Positions 12,246 through 20,352 of a stretch of DNA of 20,352 nt are shown piece by piece (the first letter of the stretch is position 1; every line of letters starts with the position of its first letter). The notes under the pieces are model-generated. The model did no database searches. It saw nothing but the letters and a program-made list of their open reading frames with translations, and was not told where the DNA came from. The DNA comes from an uncultured Oscillospiraceae bacterium. GTDB taxonomy: Bacteria; Bacillota; Clostridia; Oscillospirales; Oscillospiraceae. The stretch covers positions 1-20,352 of the forward strand of contig CAJUPS010000064.1 in NCBI GenBank assembly GCA_910588045.1, written 5' to 3'. Position numbers and translations under genes: made by a program.

Positions 12246-15200
12246 ATGAAAAAGCGAATCACCGCATTGATTTTGGCAGCTATCACTGTGTTCAGTATGC
12301 TGACCGTTACCGCCAGCGCCGCGTCCCTGACCACCAGCGGCAGCGTCACCATCCAGCAGGCCGGATATGGCAGCTACCTGGGCAAGAGTACGGGCGGCAC
12401 CATCGGCGGCGGCTACTGGAAGTACACCAGCAACACCGGCGCCACCGGCACCGCCTACTGTGTCAACTGGGGCCTAAAAGGGGTGTCCCCCTCCAAGTCC
12501 CTGACCATCCAGGAGTACAACCGAAGCCCCAAGACTATGGGGGCCTTTGCCAACGGCTACCCCAACCGCACGCTGGCGCAGTTTAAGGAGCTGCACCAGG
12601 ACAACGTGCGGGGGATCAACAGTTTGACGGAGGACGAGTACAAATACGCGACCCAGCTTGCGGTTTGGGCCACCTGCGGCCAGCTCGCCGTCCCCGGCAC
12701 CTCGTTCTCCTCTGGCCGGGCTACCCTGACCGCGCCCACCTCCGACGCACAGAAAATCCGTGTCTTTGACAGCGTGAAGGCCATTTTGCAGCTCGCCAAC
12801 GGCTGGACGAAGAACCTCTATACCGGGATGTACCTTCGGGCCGAGGAAAACCGTGATGTACGCGGCGTGGAGGTCATCCATGAGCGCGGTTTGGCCGGAG
12901 CTGCTGAAAACAATGTGGAGGGCATCAAAAAAGAGACCATCAACGGGAAAGAGTATTACACCCGCGTGATGTATGTGGCGTCCGCCACTTCCACCTGGAT
13001 CGACGAGTACAAGACCAAGGTGTACTCCACCGACGCCCCCCAGGGCACCATCTTCACCGCCGAGAACGGCTCCCCGCTGGAGACGGTGCAGGAGAACGGG
13101 GCCACCTGCTACAAGGTGGACACCAGCAAGAACCGCAGCACTAACCTCAATTCCAACGGCAGCGAATACTACGGCGCGTTCAAGGTCTGCATCCCCGCCG
13201 ACAATGTGATGGACAACGGCTCCTTTACCATCAAGGCCACGGGCGGCGTGGCGCAGTTCAATCTGTATCTGGCCTACAACCCCGCCGCGTCGGAACAATC
13301 CTATATCATTTCCGACCCCGGCTATACCACCTGTGACGCACAGGCCGCGTTCAAGTGGACGACCACCGAGGACCTGCCGGAAACCGCCAGCCTGCAAGTA
13401 GTGAAAGCCGGGGCGGGCGGCGCTCCCCTGGAGGGGGCCGAGTTCACCCTGACCGGCGATAAGGGAACCAGCGTCAGCGGCGCCACCGACCGCAATGGGC
13501 AGATCATCTGGACAGACCTGCCCGCCGATGAAAAATTCACCCTGACGGAAACCGCCGCCCCGGAGGGGTATCAGGTCGTGGCACCCATGAACGTCACCCT
13601 GACCGCCGGCCGCACCGAGTATGTGACTGTCACCGATGATGTGGAGCATGGCTTCACCATCAAGAAGGTGGACGCGCAGAACAAGGGCAGCTTGCAGGGG
13701 GCCGTGTTCCGCTTTGAGCAGATCGACGGCTCCTATATGACCACCGGCATCACCGGCTTTGACGGCACCATCTCCTTTGAGGGCGACGAGCTGCCCTACG
13801 GCTCCTACCGTGTGACGGAGCAGACGCCCCCGGCCGGTTATGTGAAGTCCTCCCGCGTGGAGACGGTAGAATGGGACGGCACCAAGGATGTGCTTATCAC
13901 CTGGGAGAATGTGCGCGACATCAGCTTGACCATTGTTAAGGTGGACGAGCAGACCGGCGTATCTCTCCCCAACGCCACCTTTGACGTGTACGCGGACGGG
14001 AAGCTGTTCACCAGCATTACCACCAACGACTCCGGCGAGGCCCGCGTGACAGGCATCCGAAAAGAGGCGTATATCGAAATTGTGGAAACCGCCGCCCCCG
14101 CCGGGTATGTGCTGGACAAGACCCCTCACGGCATCCACATTGACCCGTATGACCCCGCCACCGAGGACGATCCCGTTTTGACCGTTACCAACCGGGCGCG
14201 GCCCGCCCTGCGTATTTTGAAGTATGACCTGACCAGCAACAAGCCCATGCCCGACGTGACCTTTGAGGTATGGCACGACGGCGACCTGTTCGGGGAGTAC
14301 ACCACCAACGCCAGCGGCGAGATTTTTTTGTATGACCTGGAACCGGGCACCTACCTTGTAAAAGAGGTTGCCACGGACGACGCCCATGTGGTGAACAGCA
14401 CCCCCCAGCAGATCGAATTGAAGGCCGGCGAGACACAGACGCGGGAGCTGGTCTTTTTCAATTCGCTGAAACCGGGCATCCACTTGATTAAGGTGGACAG
14501 CATCACCATGAAATCCCTCCCCAACGTCCGCTTTGAATTTAAGCTGGTGGGCGGGAGCTACCGGCAGGAGTTCACCACCGACATTAACGGCGAGATCGAC
14601 CTGTCCAAGCTGACCCCCGGCGCATATGAAGTGCGGGAGCTGGAGGCCCCGGACGGGTATCTGATCGACGATGCCGTTCGGGTGGTGCAGGTGAACCCGG
14701 ACGAGAACGCCAATTTCGTTTTCACCAACACCCCCAAGCCCGCCCTGCGGCTCATCAAGACCAGCTCGGACGGCACCCGGCTGGGCGGCGTCCATTTCAG
14801 GATCGCCCGCATTGAGGACGGCACCCACTACCTTGACCGTATCACCGACGATAACGGCGAAATCAACATCTCCAATCTGGAACCGGGGGTGTACTCCGTC
14901 AAGGAGACGGCCACCGTTGCCGACCACATCCTGGACTTACAGGAGTACCATGTGGAGCTGTTCCCCGGCCAGACCAGCACCATCACCATTGAGAACCAAA
15001 AGCGGCCCAATTTGATCGTCTACAAAAAGGACGCAGACACGGGCAAGCCCATCCCGGACACCATTTTTACAGTCCGGGCGGCAGATGGCCACAGCGTAGA
15101 CGAGATCAAGACGGACAGCACAGGCAAGGCCACCCTGACAAACCTTTTGCCCGGAGTTTATGAAATCTCCGAGAAGTCTGTCCCGGCCCCCTGGCTCATG

Positions 15201-18200
15201 GACGCCCCCAGCCAGCTTGTGACCCTCTACCCCAACCGCGACCACACCATCTATTTTGAGAACCACAAGAAGCCCACCCTGACGGTGAACAAGGTGGACA
15301 GCATCACCGGCAGTCCCATCAAGGGGGCCAAGTTCGAGGTTTGGTACGGCTCCAACAATACGACCACCGGGGAGCTGAACAGCCTGGGCACGTTCTTTTC
15401 CGACGAGAACGGCCAGTTTTTCGTTGACCTGCTGCGGGACGGCTGGTACAAGGTGACGGAGCTGGCCCCCGCCGCCGGGTACACCATCAAGGAACCCGCC
15501 ACCCAGGAATTTTATATCAAGGGCGGCGAGAGCAAGGTTATCACCTTTGAGAATGTGCCCAAGAACGCAATTATCGTTGAAAAGTATGATAGCGTCACCG
15601 GCGCAGTTCTCCCCGGCTGCACGTTCCAGTTGCGCTACCTGGGCGGCACCAGCGGAACGGGCGGCACCGTGATCGGCACCAAAGTGACGGGCAAGAACGG
15701 CACCGCCATGTGGACGGGCCTCAACCCCGGCGCGTATGTGCTGGAGGAAGTGGACGCTGCGGACGGGTACAATATTATCCAGTCCTCCGAAACCATCATG
15801 CTGGCTGACAGCGGCGAACAGAGCGTTGTTACCGTCAGATTTTCCAATGCCCCGGACGGCATTTTGTTGATCCGCAAAGTCTGTTCCGTCAACCCCTCTG
15901 TCACCCTGCAAAATGCGGAGTTCAAGGTTGCCTATGCGGACGGTACTGTTGTGGGCGACAGCAACGGCATTTTCAGAACGGATGAAAACGGGGAAATCCG
16001 CATCACCGGCCTGACCCCCGGCAAGAGCGTCGTTGTCACCGAGACACGCGCCCCCGCAGGATTTTTGATCGACACACAGAGCCAGACCGTCCAGATCAAG
16101 GAGGGCCGCACCGTTAGCCTGACCTTTAAGAACCAGCCGAAAGGGGCTATCATCATCCAGAAGCGGGACAGCGCCACCGGCCAGCCTTTGAGCGGGGCCG
16201 AGTTCCGGGTAACGACGGCGGCAGGCTGTGAGGTGGGGCTGGACGGCGTAATCGGCACCAGCACCCTGACGCAGAACGGCATTTTTACCACCGACAGCAG
16301 CGGCGAAATCAAAATCACCAACCTCGCCCCCGGCGCGTATGTGCTGACGGAGCTGAAAGCCCCGACAGGCTATGTCATGGACAGGGCCAGCACCAATGTT
16401 GTCATCGGGCAGGGCGGCGACACGCAGACCGTCGTTGTCACCAATTCCAAGGCCGGGACGCTGGTGATCGACAAACGGGACGCCCTCACCGGGAAGCCCT
16501 TGCAGGGCGTTACCTTTAAGGTGACTACCTCCACCGGCGAGTACGTTCCCGACGCCAGCGGCCACATCAGCAGCAACGGCCTGTATTTTACGGACAAGGA
16601 CGGGAAAATCACCATCAACGGCGTGGTGGGGACGCTGGTAGTGACGGAGACGGCCACCATCCCCGGCTACACCATTGACGAGGCCACCCGGACGCAGACC
16701 GTGGACGTGCGGCCCAACGACACGCAGACCCTCCACTTTACCAACACGCCCAGCACCACCCTTGTCATTGAAAAGTACATCGAGGGGACTACGACCCCGC
16801 TCAAGGGCGTTACGTTCCTTATCACCGACAGCTCCGGCGCGGTGGTAGGCAACAGCAACGGCGAGTTTATCACCGATGAGGCGGGCCGGATCGTGCTGGA
16901 CGGCCTGACCCCCGGCACCACCGTCACCGCCAGGGAGATCAAGGCGTTGGAGGGCTATGTTTTGGACGGCCAGCCCAAATCTATCCTTATCAAAGCGGGC
17001 GAAGTCCAGACCCTCCGTTTTTACAACGCCAAGCAGGGCAGCATCGTGGTGAAGAAGCTGGACAAGCAGACCGGGGAGCCGCTGGCCGGGGTGGAGTTCC
17101 AGATCACCTACTCGGACGGCAGCTATCTGGACGACGACTACGGCCACCTGTCCAGCAAGGGCCTGTATAAGACCGACGCCAACGGGGAAATCCGCATTTC
17201 CGGCGTGGTGGGGACGCTGGTTATCACCGAAACCAAGCCCCTGCCCGGTTACGTCATGGACGAGGGCACCAGGACACAGACGGTCAAAGTGAACCCCACC
17301 GACACACAGACCATCACCGTGTATAACACCAAGGCCGGGGGCCTCACCATCATCAAAAAGGACGAGGAAACCGGGGAGCGCATTAAGGGCGTCCAGTTTG
17401 AAGTCCGCAAGCTCAACGGGGAGATCATCGGCACCTACACCACCGACGGCAACGGCGTTATCAATCTGCCCGAAGCGGAAAAGGGCTGGTATCAGGTGGT
17501 GGAGCTGAAAGCGGCCAAGGGCTATCAGTTGGACGACACACCTCATCAGATTGAGGTAAAGGACGGCGGCACGGCTACACTGGAGATCACCAACCGGCAG
17601 ACCGGGAGCGCCCTTATTCATAAGGTGGACAGTCTCACCGGCGAGGGCATCTACGGCGTGACGTTCCTGCTCTCCGACGCCAAGGGGAACCCCGTGGGCA
17701 CCTATCAGAGCGACAACGAGGGCTATGTGTATATCGACCAGGGCCTCGCGGACGGTAAGTACACCATCCGGGAGATTGAATGTGCGGACGGCTATATTCT
17801 GGACACCCAGCCCAAAACGATTTACGTTCAGTACGGCGGCTGTACCACCATTACCTGGCCCAATACCGCCGTCCGGGGACAAATCCAGATTATCAAGAAG
17901 TCCGCGGACTACAACCCCACCAACGGCCTGCCCGCCGGAACACTGCTGGAGGGAGCCACCTTTGAGATTTACAACGAGCGCAACGGGAACAAGGTGGACA
18001 CCATTGTAACCGGGGCCAACGGCCTCGCGTCCTCCAAGGCCCTCCCCCTGGGCCGCTACACCATCCGGGAGACAAAGGCCCCGGCCAACTACGGCGCGTC
18101 CTCGGAAACCTATACCGCCGTGTTGGAGTACAGCGGCCAGATCGTCAAGCTGGAAATCACCAACAAGAGCCTGTCCACCGGCGTTTCCATCGAAAAGACC

Positions 18201-18713
18201 GGCCCCAAGGAGGCCACCAGCGGCCAGCCTGTCCGCTATGTGTTCTCCCGGATCGGCAACACCAGCAACGTCATGCTCCAGTCGTTCTACTGGCGCGACA
18301 CCCTGCCCGCCGCCGTCCGGCTGGATAAGGTTGTCACCGGCACCTACAATTTCCCCGGCACCTATAAGATCGTCTATAAGGTGAACAACACCGGGGACTA
18401 CCGCACGCTGGCGGACAGTCTCAGCACCAGCCGGAACTATACGCTGGCGGCGTCCCCCACGGCCCTGGGCCTGGGAGCCAACGAGCGCGTCACTGAAATC
18501 ATGTTCGTGTTCGGCCAAGTACCCGGAGGCTTTAGCCAGGTGGAGGCCCCCATGCTCTACTGCAAGGCCGTGTCCGGCCTGACCCCCGGCAGCAGCTTTG
18601 TGAATGTGGCCGATGTAGGCGGCACCCATGACGGCGTATGGGTACAGGCTGTGACCCGCTGGGTAACGACCGTGTACGGCAAGCCCACGCCCCTGCCCAA
18701 GACCGGCTACTGA
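12246..18713 (+). CDS. Giant thioester-domain adhesin with 17 SpaA/CnaB domains and terminal LPKTGY
   Basis: A 2155-aa secreted surface protein. Residues 1-26 are a signal peptide. A thioester domain follows: Cys72 in YCVNWG and Gln137 in TQLAVW can form an internal Cys-Gln thioester, the warhead by which such adhesins bond covalently to amines on a partner surface. Residues about 381-1979 hold 17 SpaA/CnaB-like domains of about 94 residues. Each keeps the N-terminal Lys, the central Glu (as in TETAAPEGY) and a C-terminal Asn (Asp in domain 1), so self-made isopeptide bonds are expected. A further beta-rich domain occupies about 1980-2145. The protein ends LPKTGY, a sortase motif lacking the usual hydrophobic anchor and basic tail; no other reading frame after the stop supplies one. 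It probably acts as mating-pair or host-surface adhesin. Confidence 0.93.
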   Translation: MKKRITALILAAITVFSMLTVTASAASLTTSGSVTIQQAGYGSYLGKSTGGTIGGGYWKYTSNTGATGTAYCVNWGLKGVSPSKSLTIQEYNRSPKTMGAFANGYPNRTLAQFKELHQDNVRGINSLTEDEYKYATQLAVWATCGQLAVPGTSFSSGRATLTAPTSDAQKIRVFDSVKAILQLANGWTKNLYTGMYLRAEENRDVRGVEVIHERGLAGAAENNVEGIKKETINGKEYYTRVMYVASATSTWIDEYKTKVYSTDAPQGTIFTAENGSPLETVQENGATCYKVDTSKNRSTNLNSNGSEYYGAFKVCIPADNVMDNGSFTIKATGGVAQFNLYLAYNPAASEQSYIISDPGYTTCDAQAAFKWTTTEDLPETASLQVVKAGAGGAPLEGAEFTLTGDKGTSVSGATDRNGQIIWTDLPADEKFTLTETAAPEGYQVVAPMNVTLTAGRTEYVTVTDDVEHGFTIKKVDAQNKGSLQGAVFRFEQIDGSYMTTGITGFDGTISFEGDELPYGSYRVTEQTPPAGYVKSSRVETVEWDGTKDVLITWENVRDISLTIVKVDEQTGVSLPNATFDVYADGKLFTSITTNDSGEARVTGIRKEAYIEIVETAAPAGYVLDKTPHGIHIDPYDPATEDDPVLTVTNRARPALRILKYDLTSNKPMPDVTFEVWHDGDLFGEYTTNASGEIFLYDLEPGTYLVKEVATDDAHVVNSTPQQIELKAGETQTRELVFFNSLKPGIHLIKVDSITMKSLPNVRFEFKLVGGSYRQEFTTDINGEIDLSKLTPGAYEVRELEAPDGYLIDDAVRVVQVNPDENANFVFTNTPKPALRLIKTSSDGTRLGGVHFRIARIEDGTHYLDRITDDNGEINISNLEPGVYSVKETATVADHILDLQEYHVELFPGQTSTITIENQKRPNLIVYKKDADTGKPIPDTIFTVRAADGHSVDEIKTDSTGKATLTNLLPGVYEISEKSVPAPWLMDAPSQLVTLYPNRDHTIYFENHKKPTLTVNKVDSITGSPIKGAKFEVWYGSNNTTTGELNSLGTFFSDENGQFFVDLLRDGWYKVTELAPAAGYTIKEPATQEFYIKGGESKVITFENVPKNAIIVEKYDSVTGAVLPGCTFQLRYLGGTSGTGGTVIGTKVTGKNGTAMWTGLNPGAYVLEEVDAADGYNIIQSSETIMLADSGEQSVVTVRFSNAPDGILLIRKVCSVNPSVTLQNAEFKVAYADGTVVGDSNGIFRTDENGEIRITGLTPGKSVVVTETRAPAGFLIDTQSQTVQIKEGRTVSLTFKNQPKGAIIIQKRDSATGQPLSGAEFRVTTAAGCEVGLDGVIGTSTLTQNGIFTTDSSGEIKITNLAPGAYVLTELKAPTGYVMDRASTNVVIGQGGDTQTVVVTNSKAGTLVIDKRDALTGKPLQGVTFKVTTSTGEYVPDASGHISSNGLYFTDKDGKITINGVVGTLVVTETATIPGYTIDEATRTQTVDVRPNDTQTLHFTNTPSTTLVIEKYIEGTTTPLKGVTFLITDSSGAVVGNSNGEFITDEAGRIVLDGLTPGTTVTAREIKALEGYVLDGQPKSILIKAGEVQTLRFYNAKQGSIVVKKLDKQTGEPLAGVEFQITYSDGSYLDDDYGHLSSKGLYKTDANGEIRISGVVGTLVITETKPLPGYVMDEGTRTQTVKVNPTDTQTITVYNTKAGGLTIIKKDEETGERIKGVQFEVRKLNGEIIGTYTTDGNGVINLPEAEKGWYQVVELKAAKGYQLDDTPHQIEVKDGGTATLEITNRQTGSALIHKVDSLTGEGIYGVTFLLSDAKGNPVGTYQSDNEGYVYIDQGLADGKYTIREIECADGYILDTQPKTIYVQYGGCTTITWPNTAVRGQIQIIKKSADYNPTNGLPAGTLLEGATFEIYNERNGNKVDTIVTGANGLASSKALPLGRYTIRETKAPANYGASSETYTAVLEYSGQIVKLEITNKSLSTGVSIEKTGPKEATSGQPVRYVFSRIGNTSNVMLQSFYWRDTLPAAVRLDKVVTGTYNFPGTYKIVYKVNNTGDYRTLADSLSTSRNYTLAASPTALGLGANERVTEIMFVFGQVPGGFSQVEAPMLYCKAVSGLTPGSSFVNVADVGGTHDGVWVQAVTRWVTTVYGKPTPLPKTGY
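13387..18180 (+). repeat. Array of 17 divergent domain repeats within the adhesin gene
   Basis: The repeats begin at strands such as LQVVKAG, FTIKKVD and LTIVKVD, and end at strands such as LTVTNRA. Units diverge in DNA sequence, so this is an old array rather than a recent tandem expansion. Domains 12 and 14 are the closest pair: both carry a SSNGLY/SSKGLY insertion and a GVVGTLV segment, indicating a later duplication or exchange that skipped domain 13. Cysteines occur in domains 9, 10, 11 and 16, which is uncommon in Gram-positive surface rods. Confidence 0.85.
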
Positions 18714-18727
18714 TTTTTCTTTGTCGG

Positions 18728-18754
18728 AAATGCGTCTCAACTTGAGACGCATTT
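18728..18754 (+). repeat. Intergenic palindrome, copy 6
   Basis: Arms AAATGCGTCTCAA (18728-18740) and TTGAGACGCATTT (18742-18754) around a central C. Here the outer flanks also pair (GTCGG with CCGAC, one bulged T), giving the longest stem of the six. It lies 14 nt after the adhesin stop and 59 nt before the next start. Confidence 0.95.
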
Positions 18755-18813
18755 TCCGACCTTTTTCGCAAACCCGGCAGCATATCCAACTATGCCAGAA
18801 AGGAGGGAATTTT

Positions 18814-19728
18814 ATGGCCCATTTCCAAGCGGTCCGCAGCGGCCTTGCAATCAGCCAGAGTATCGCTGATATGCTGGAACGGGCTGACCCGGCGCAGTAC
18901 AACGGCGCGAACCGGACGCAGACTATCCGGGAAGTCAACGACATTTTGCAGGGCCGCTCCGAACTGTCCTTCGATATGCTCTATTCGATATTGGAGCAAA
19001 AATGCGGCGGCGAGGCCGGACAGGTAGAGAAGGTCAGACGGGACGCGGAAGCGTTTCGCCATCAGAAGCTGTGCCGGACGCTGCGCTATACCCTGTCAGG
19101 CAGTCAGGAATACCACTATGAAATGTGGGACTTTGACCCCAAGCGCCCGTTGAAGATCATCAGCCAGCCCCTGTTCGACCATGCGGCGGAGCATGGTTTT
19201 CCCCCGGACTTTTTCACAGAATCCTACTTTGACCATGTGACCATCTACTGTATGCCCGACAATGTGGACTGCTCTTTCTCACAATTTCAGAACTGCCGCT
19301 TTTCCGTCTGCGGCATCCGCGGAGCGGTCTTTGACAATGCCACCCTTGATAATACCGATTTTCACTCCGCGCTGCTCCAGATGGTCAACTTCACCGGGGC
19401 CAGCATCGCACACGCCCATTTCCGGGACAGCTCCCTTGTCTCCGTCTCCTTCCAGGAGGCCCGGCTGAAATCCTGCCTGACGCTGGACTGTACGCTGAAT
19501 CGCGTGGACTTCCTGGGAGCTGTGCTGGATGGCAGCAGCTATGACAGGGTTGCCGCCAGCGGCATCCAGAACCTCCCCAGCGCCACCATTACCCAGGGCG
19601 GCGCGACGCGGGAAGAAGCGGAACGCCTGCGGGCGTCCGTTTTCCATGAGCTGGGCGTGCCCATGTTCCAGGTCAGGCAACGGCCCCGGCCTGCCCGACA
19701 GGAGCGGCCGCGTGTCCCGGAAAGGTAG
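18814..19728 (+). CDS. Pentapeptide-repeat-like protein
   Basis: A 304-aa soluble protein. ATG 18814 follows AAAGGAGGG. Residues about 1-145 are mixed alpha/beta with an early helical region (SQSIADMLERADPAQY) and no recognised domain. Residues about 150-245 show the five-residue periodicity of pentapeptide repeats, with Phe/Leu at the centre (CSFSQFQNCRF, GAVFDNATLDNTDF, VNFTGASIAHAHF, VSFQEARL), expected to form a right-handed beta-helix. Some pentapeptide proteins mimic DNA and protect gyrase, but the fold alone does not prove that here. The C-terminus is basic and proline-rich, ending RPRVPER. It directly precedes the coupling protein gene, suggesting a transfer-associated role. Confidence 0.8.
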   Translation: MAHFQAVRSGLAISQSIADMLERADPAQYNGANRTQTIREVNDILQGRSELSFDMLYSILEQKCGGEAGQVEKVRRDAEAFRHQKLCRTLRYTLSGSQEYHYEMWDFDPKRPLKIISQPLFDHAAEHGFPPDFFTESYFDHVTIYCMPDNVDCSFSQFQNCRFSVCGIRGAVFDNATLDNTDFHSALLQMVNFTGASIAHAHFRDSSLVSVSFQEARLKSCLTLDCTLNRVDFLGAVLDGSSYDRVAASGIQNLPSATITQGGATREEAERLRASVFHELGVPMFQVRQRPRPARQERPRVPER

Positions 19729-19736
19729 GGCGACCT

Positions 19737-20352
19737 ATGAGAAAACAGCAAGAGGGCGGCATCCTTCCATGGGTGCTGCTGGCGGTCCCCGTCTTATGGG
19801 CGGCGGCGATCATGGCCTACGCCTACGAGGACGGCATGAACCTCTTTGACCTGCTGGGGCGGTTCACCGTTTTGATGGAATACCCCTTTGCCATCGGCTG
19901 GACACCCCATACCCTGAAATTTATGCTGATCGGCCTGCTCCTGTACGGCTGTGCCGCCGCCCTGTTCCTCTCCACCAAGGAGAACCGGCGGCCCGGCGAG
20001 GAACACGGCAGCGCCCGCTGGGGTAGTCCCCGGCAGCTCTGCGCCAAGTACCGGGACAAGGACCCCATGCAGAATACTATCCTCACGCAGAATGTCCGCA
20101 TGGGGCTCAACGGGAAAAAACACCGGCGAAATCTCCTGCAAATCGTGATTGGCGGCTCCGGCGCGGGCAAGACCCGCTTTTTTTGTAAGCCCAATTTGAT
20201 GCAGGCGAATTGCAGTTTTTTGGTGACTGATCCCAAGGGGGAAATGCTGCGGGCCGTGGCTCCGCTGCTCATTCAGAGGGGCTATGTTATCAAGGTTTTT
20301 GACCTGATCGACCCGGCCAACTCCGACGCCTTTAACCCCTTCCCCTATATCC
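19737..20352 (+). CDS. VirD4/TraG/TrsK-type coupling protein, 5' part (runs off the window)
   Basis: The first 205 codons of the conjugative coupling ATPase that brings the relaxase-DNA complex to the type IV secretion channel. Two transmembrane helices lie at about residues 9-29 and 59-79, flanking a short external loop. The conserved EHGSARWGSPRQL block follows. The Walker A motif GGSGAGKT is at 139-146, then the family's SFLVTDPKGEML and GYVIKVFDLIDP blocks. The Walker B and C-terminal parts are beyond the window. ATG 19737 lies 8 nt after the pentapeptide gene and follows GAAAGGTAGGG. Its family is certain; only the extent is unknown. Confidence 0.95.
   Translation, partial: MRKQQEGGILPWVLLAVPVLWAAAIMAYAYEDGMNLFDLLGRFTVLMEYPFAIGWTPHTLKFMLIGLLLYGCAAALFLSTKENRRPGEEHGSARWGSPRQLCAKYRDKDPMQNTILTQNVRMGLNGKKHRRNLLQIVIGGSGAGKTRFFCKPNLMQANCSFLVTDPKGEMLRAVAPLLIQRGYVIKVFDLIDPANSDAFNPFPYI

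Noticed and set aside
12173..12586. A 137-codon frame starting in the adhesin leader
   Set aside because: Its ATG lies in a hairpin arm with no Shine-Dalgarno, and beyond 12246 it only shadows the adhesin in another frame. A short regulatory leader peptide is not excluded.
12474..14927. An 817-codon minus-strand open frame
   Set aside because: Same explanation: an antisense shadow of the adhesin gene with no recognisable domain or credible ribosome-binding site.
13387..18180. A diversity-generating retroelement or recent tandem-repeat expansion in the adhesin
   Set aside because: No reverse transcriptase or template repeat is present, and the domain repeats are diverged at DNA level.
14937..18944. 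A 1335-codon open frame on the minus strand opposite the adhesin
   Set aside because: It mirrors the codon bias of the GC-rich adhesin gene, has low-complexity Gly/Val/Leu composition and no domain, and reads across the palindrome. The plus-strand frame has clear domains.

Overview
The window is about 20 kb of GC-rich DNA carrying part of an integrative and conjugative element (ICE) of the Tn1549-like type found in gut Clostridia (Oscillospiraceae/Lachnospiraceae grade). This rests on a MobC/MobA relaxase pair, a PcfB-like DUF3801 protein, the start of a VirD4/TrsK coupling protein, Gram-positive ribosome-binding sites, a sortase, and a surface protein ending in LPKTG. Every gene I accept is on the + strand. 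I see no tRNA, rRNA, IS element, CRISPR array or integration end, so this is an internal slice of the element. The host genus cannot be fixed.

Layout. (1) 1-3847: the tail of an unidentified gene, then five small cytoplasmic accessory genes in a tightly coupled run. One is LPD28/DarA-like; two are tandem paralogues, the first of them frameshifted. (2) 3848-3945: a hairpin-rich, oriT-like intergenic region. (3) 4004-7637: the mobilisation operon mobC, mobA, an unknown gene, pcfB-like and an ArdC-like gene. (4) 7638-7973: a 336-bp gene-free stretch packed with secondary structure, including a 161-nt branched inverted repeat. (5) 7974-9038: a complete cytosine-5 DNA methyltransferase. (6) 9096-18713: an export and surface module with a membrane-anchored protein, a class D-like sortase, a secreted transglutaminase-like protein with its own strong promoter, and a 2155-aa thioester adhesin with 17 SpaA/CnaB-type domains. 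(7) 18814-20352: a pentapeptide-repeat protein and the first 205 codons of the VirD4-type coupling ATPase.

How it may work. Groups 2, 3 and 7 process and couple DNA for transfer. The methyltransferase, ArdC-like, LPD28-like and perhaps pentapeptide proteins look like protection factors for DNA entering a new cell. The surface module could hold donor and recipient together through thioester, isopeptide, sortase and transglutaminase chemistry.

Most unusual signals. First, six copies of one 27-bp near-perfect palindrome sit just upstream of the first gene of each module. Second, ten element proteins end in a basic or proline-rich tail whose last residue is arginine, written with five different codons. 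Third, the branched inverted repeat at 7649-7809. Fourth, a giant adhesin whose LPKTG motif lies at the very C-terminus with no membrane anchor. Fifth, two apparent frame changes, in the first paralogue and in the pcfB-like gene.
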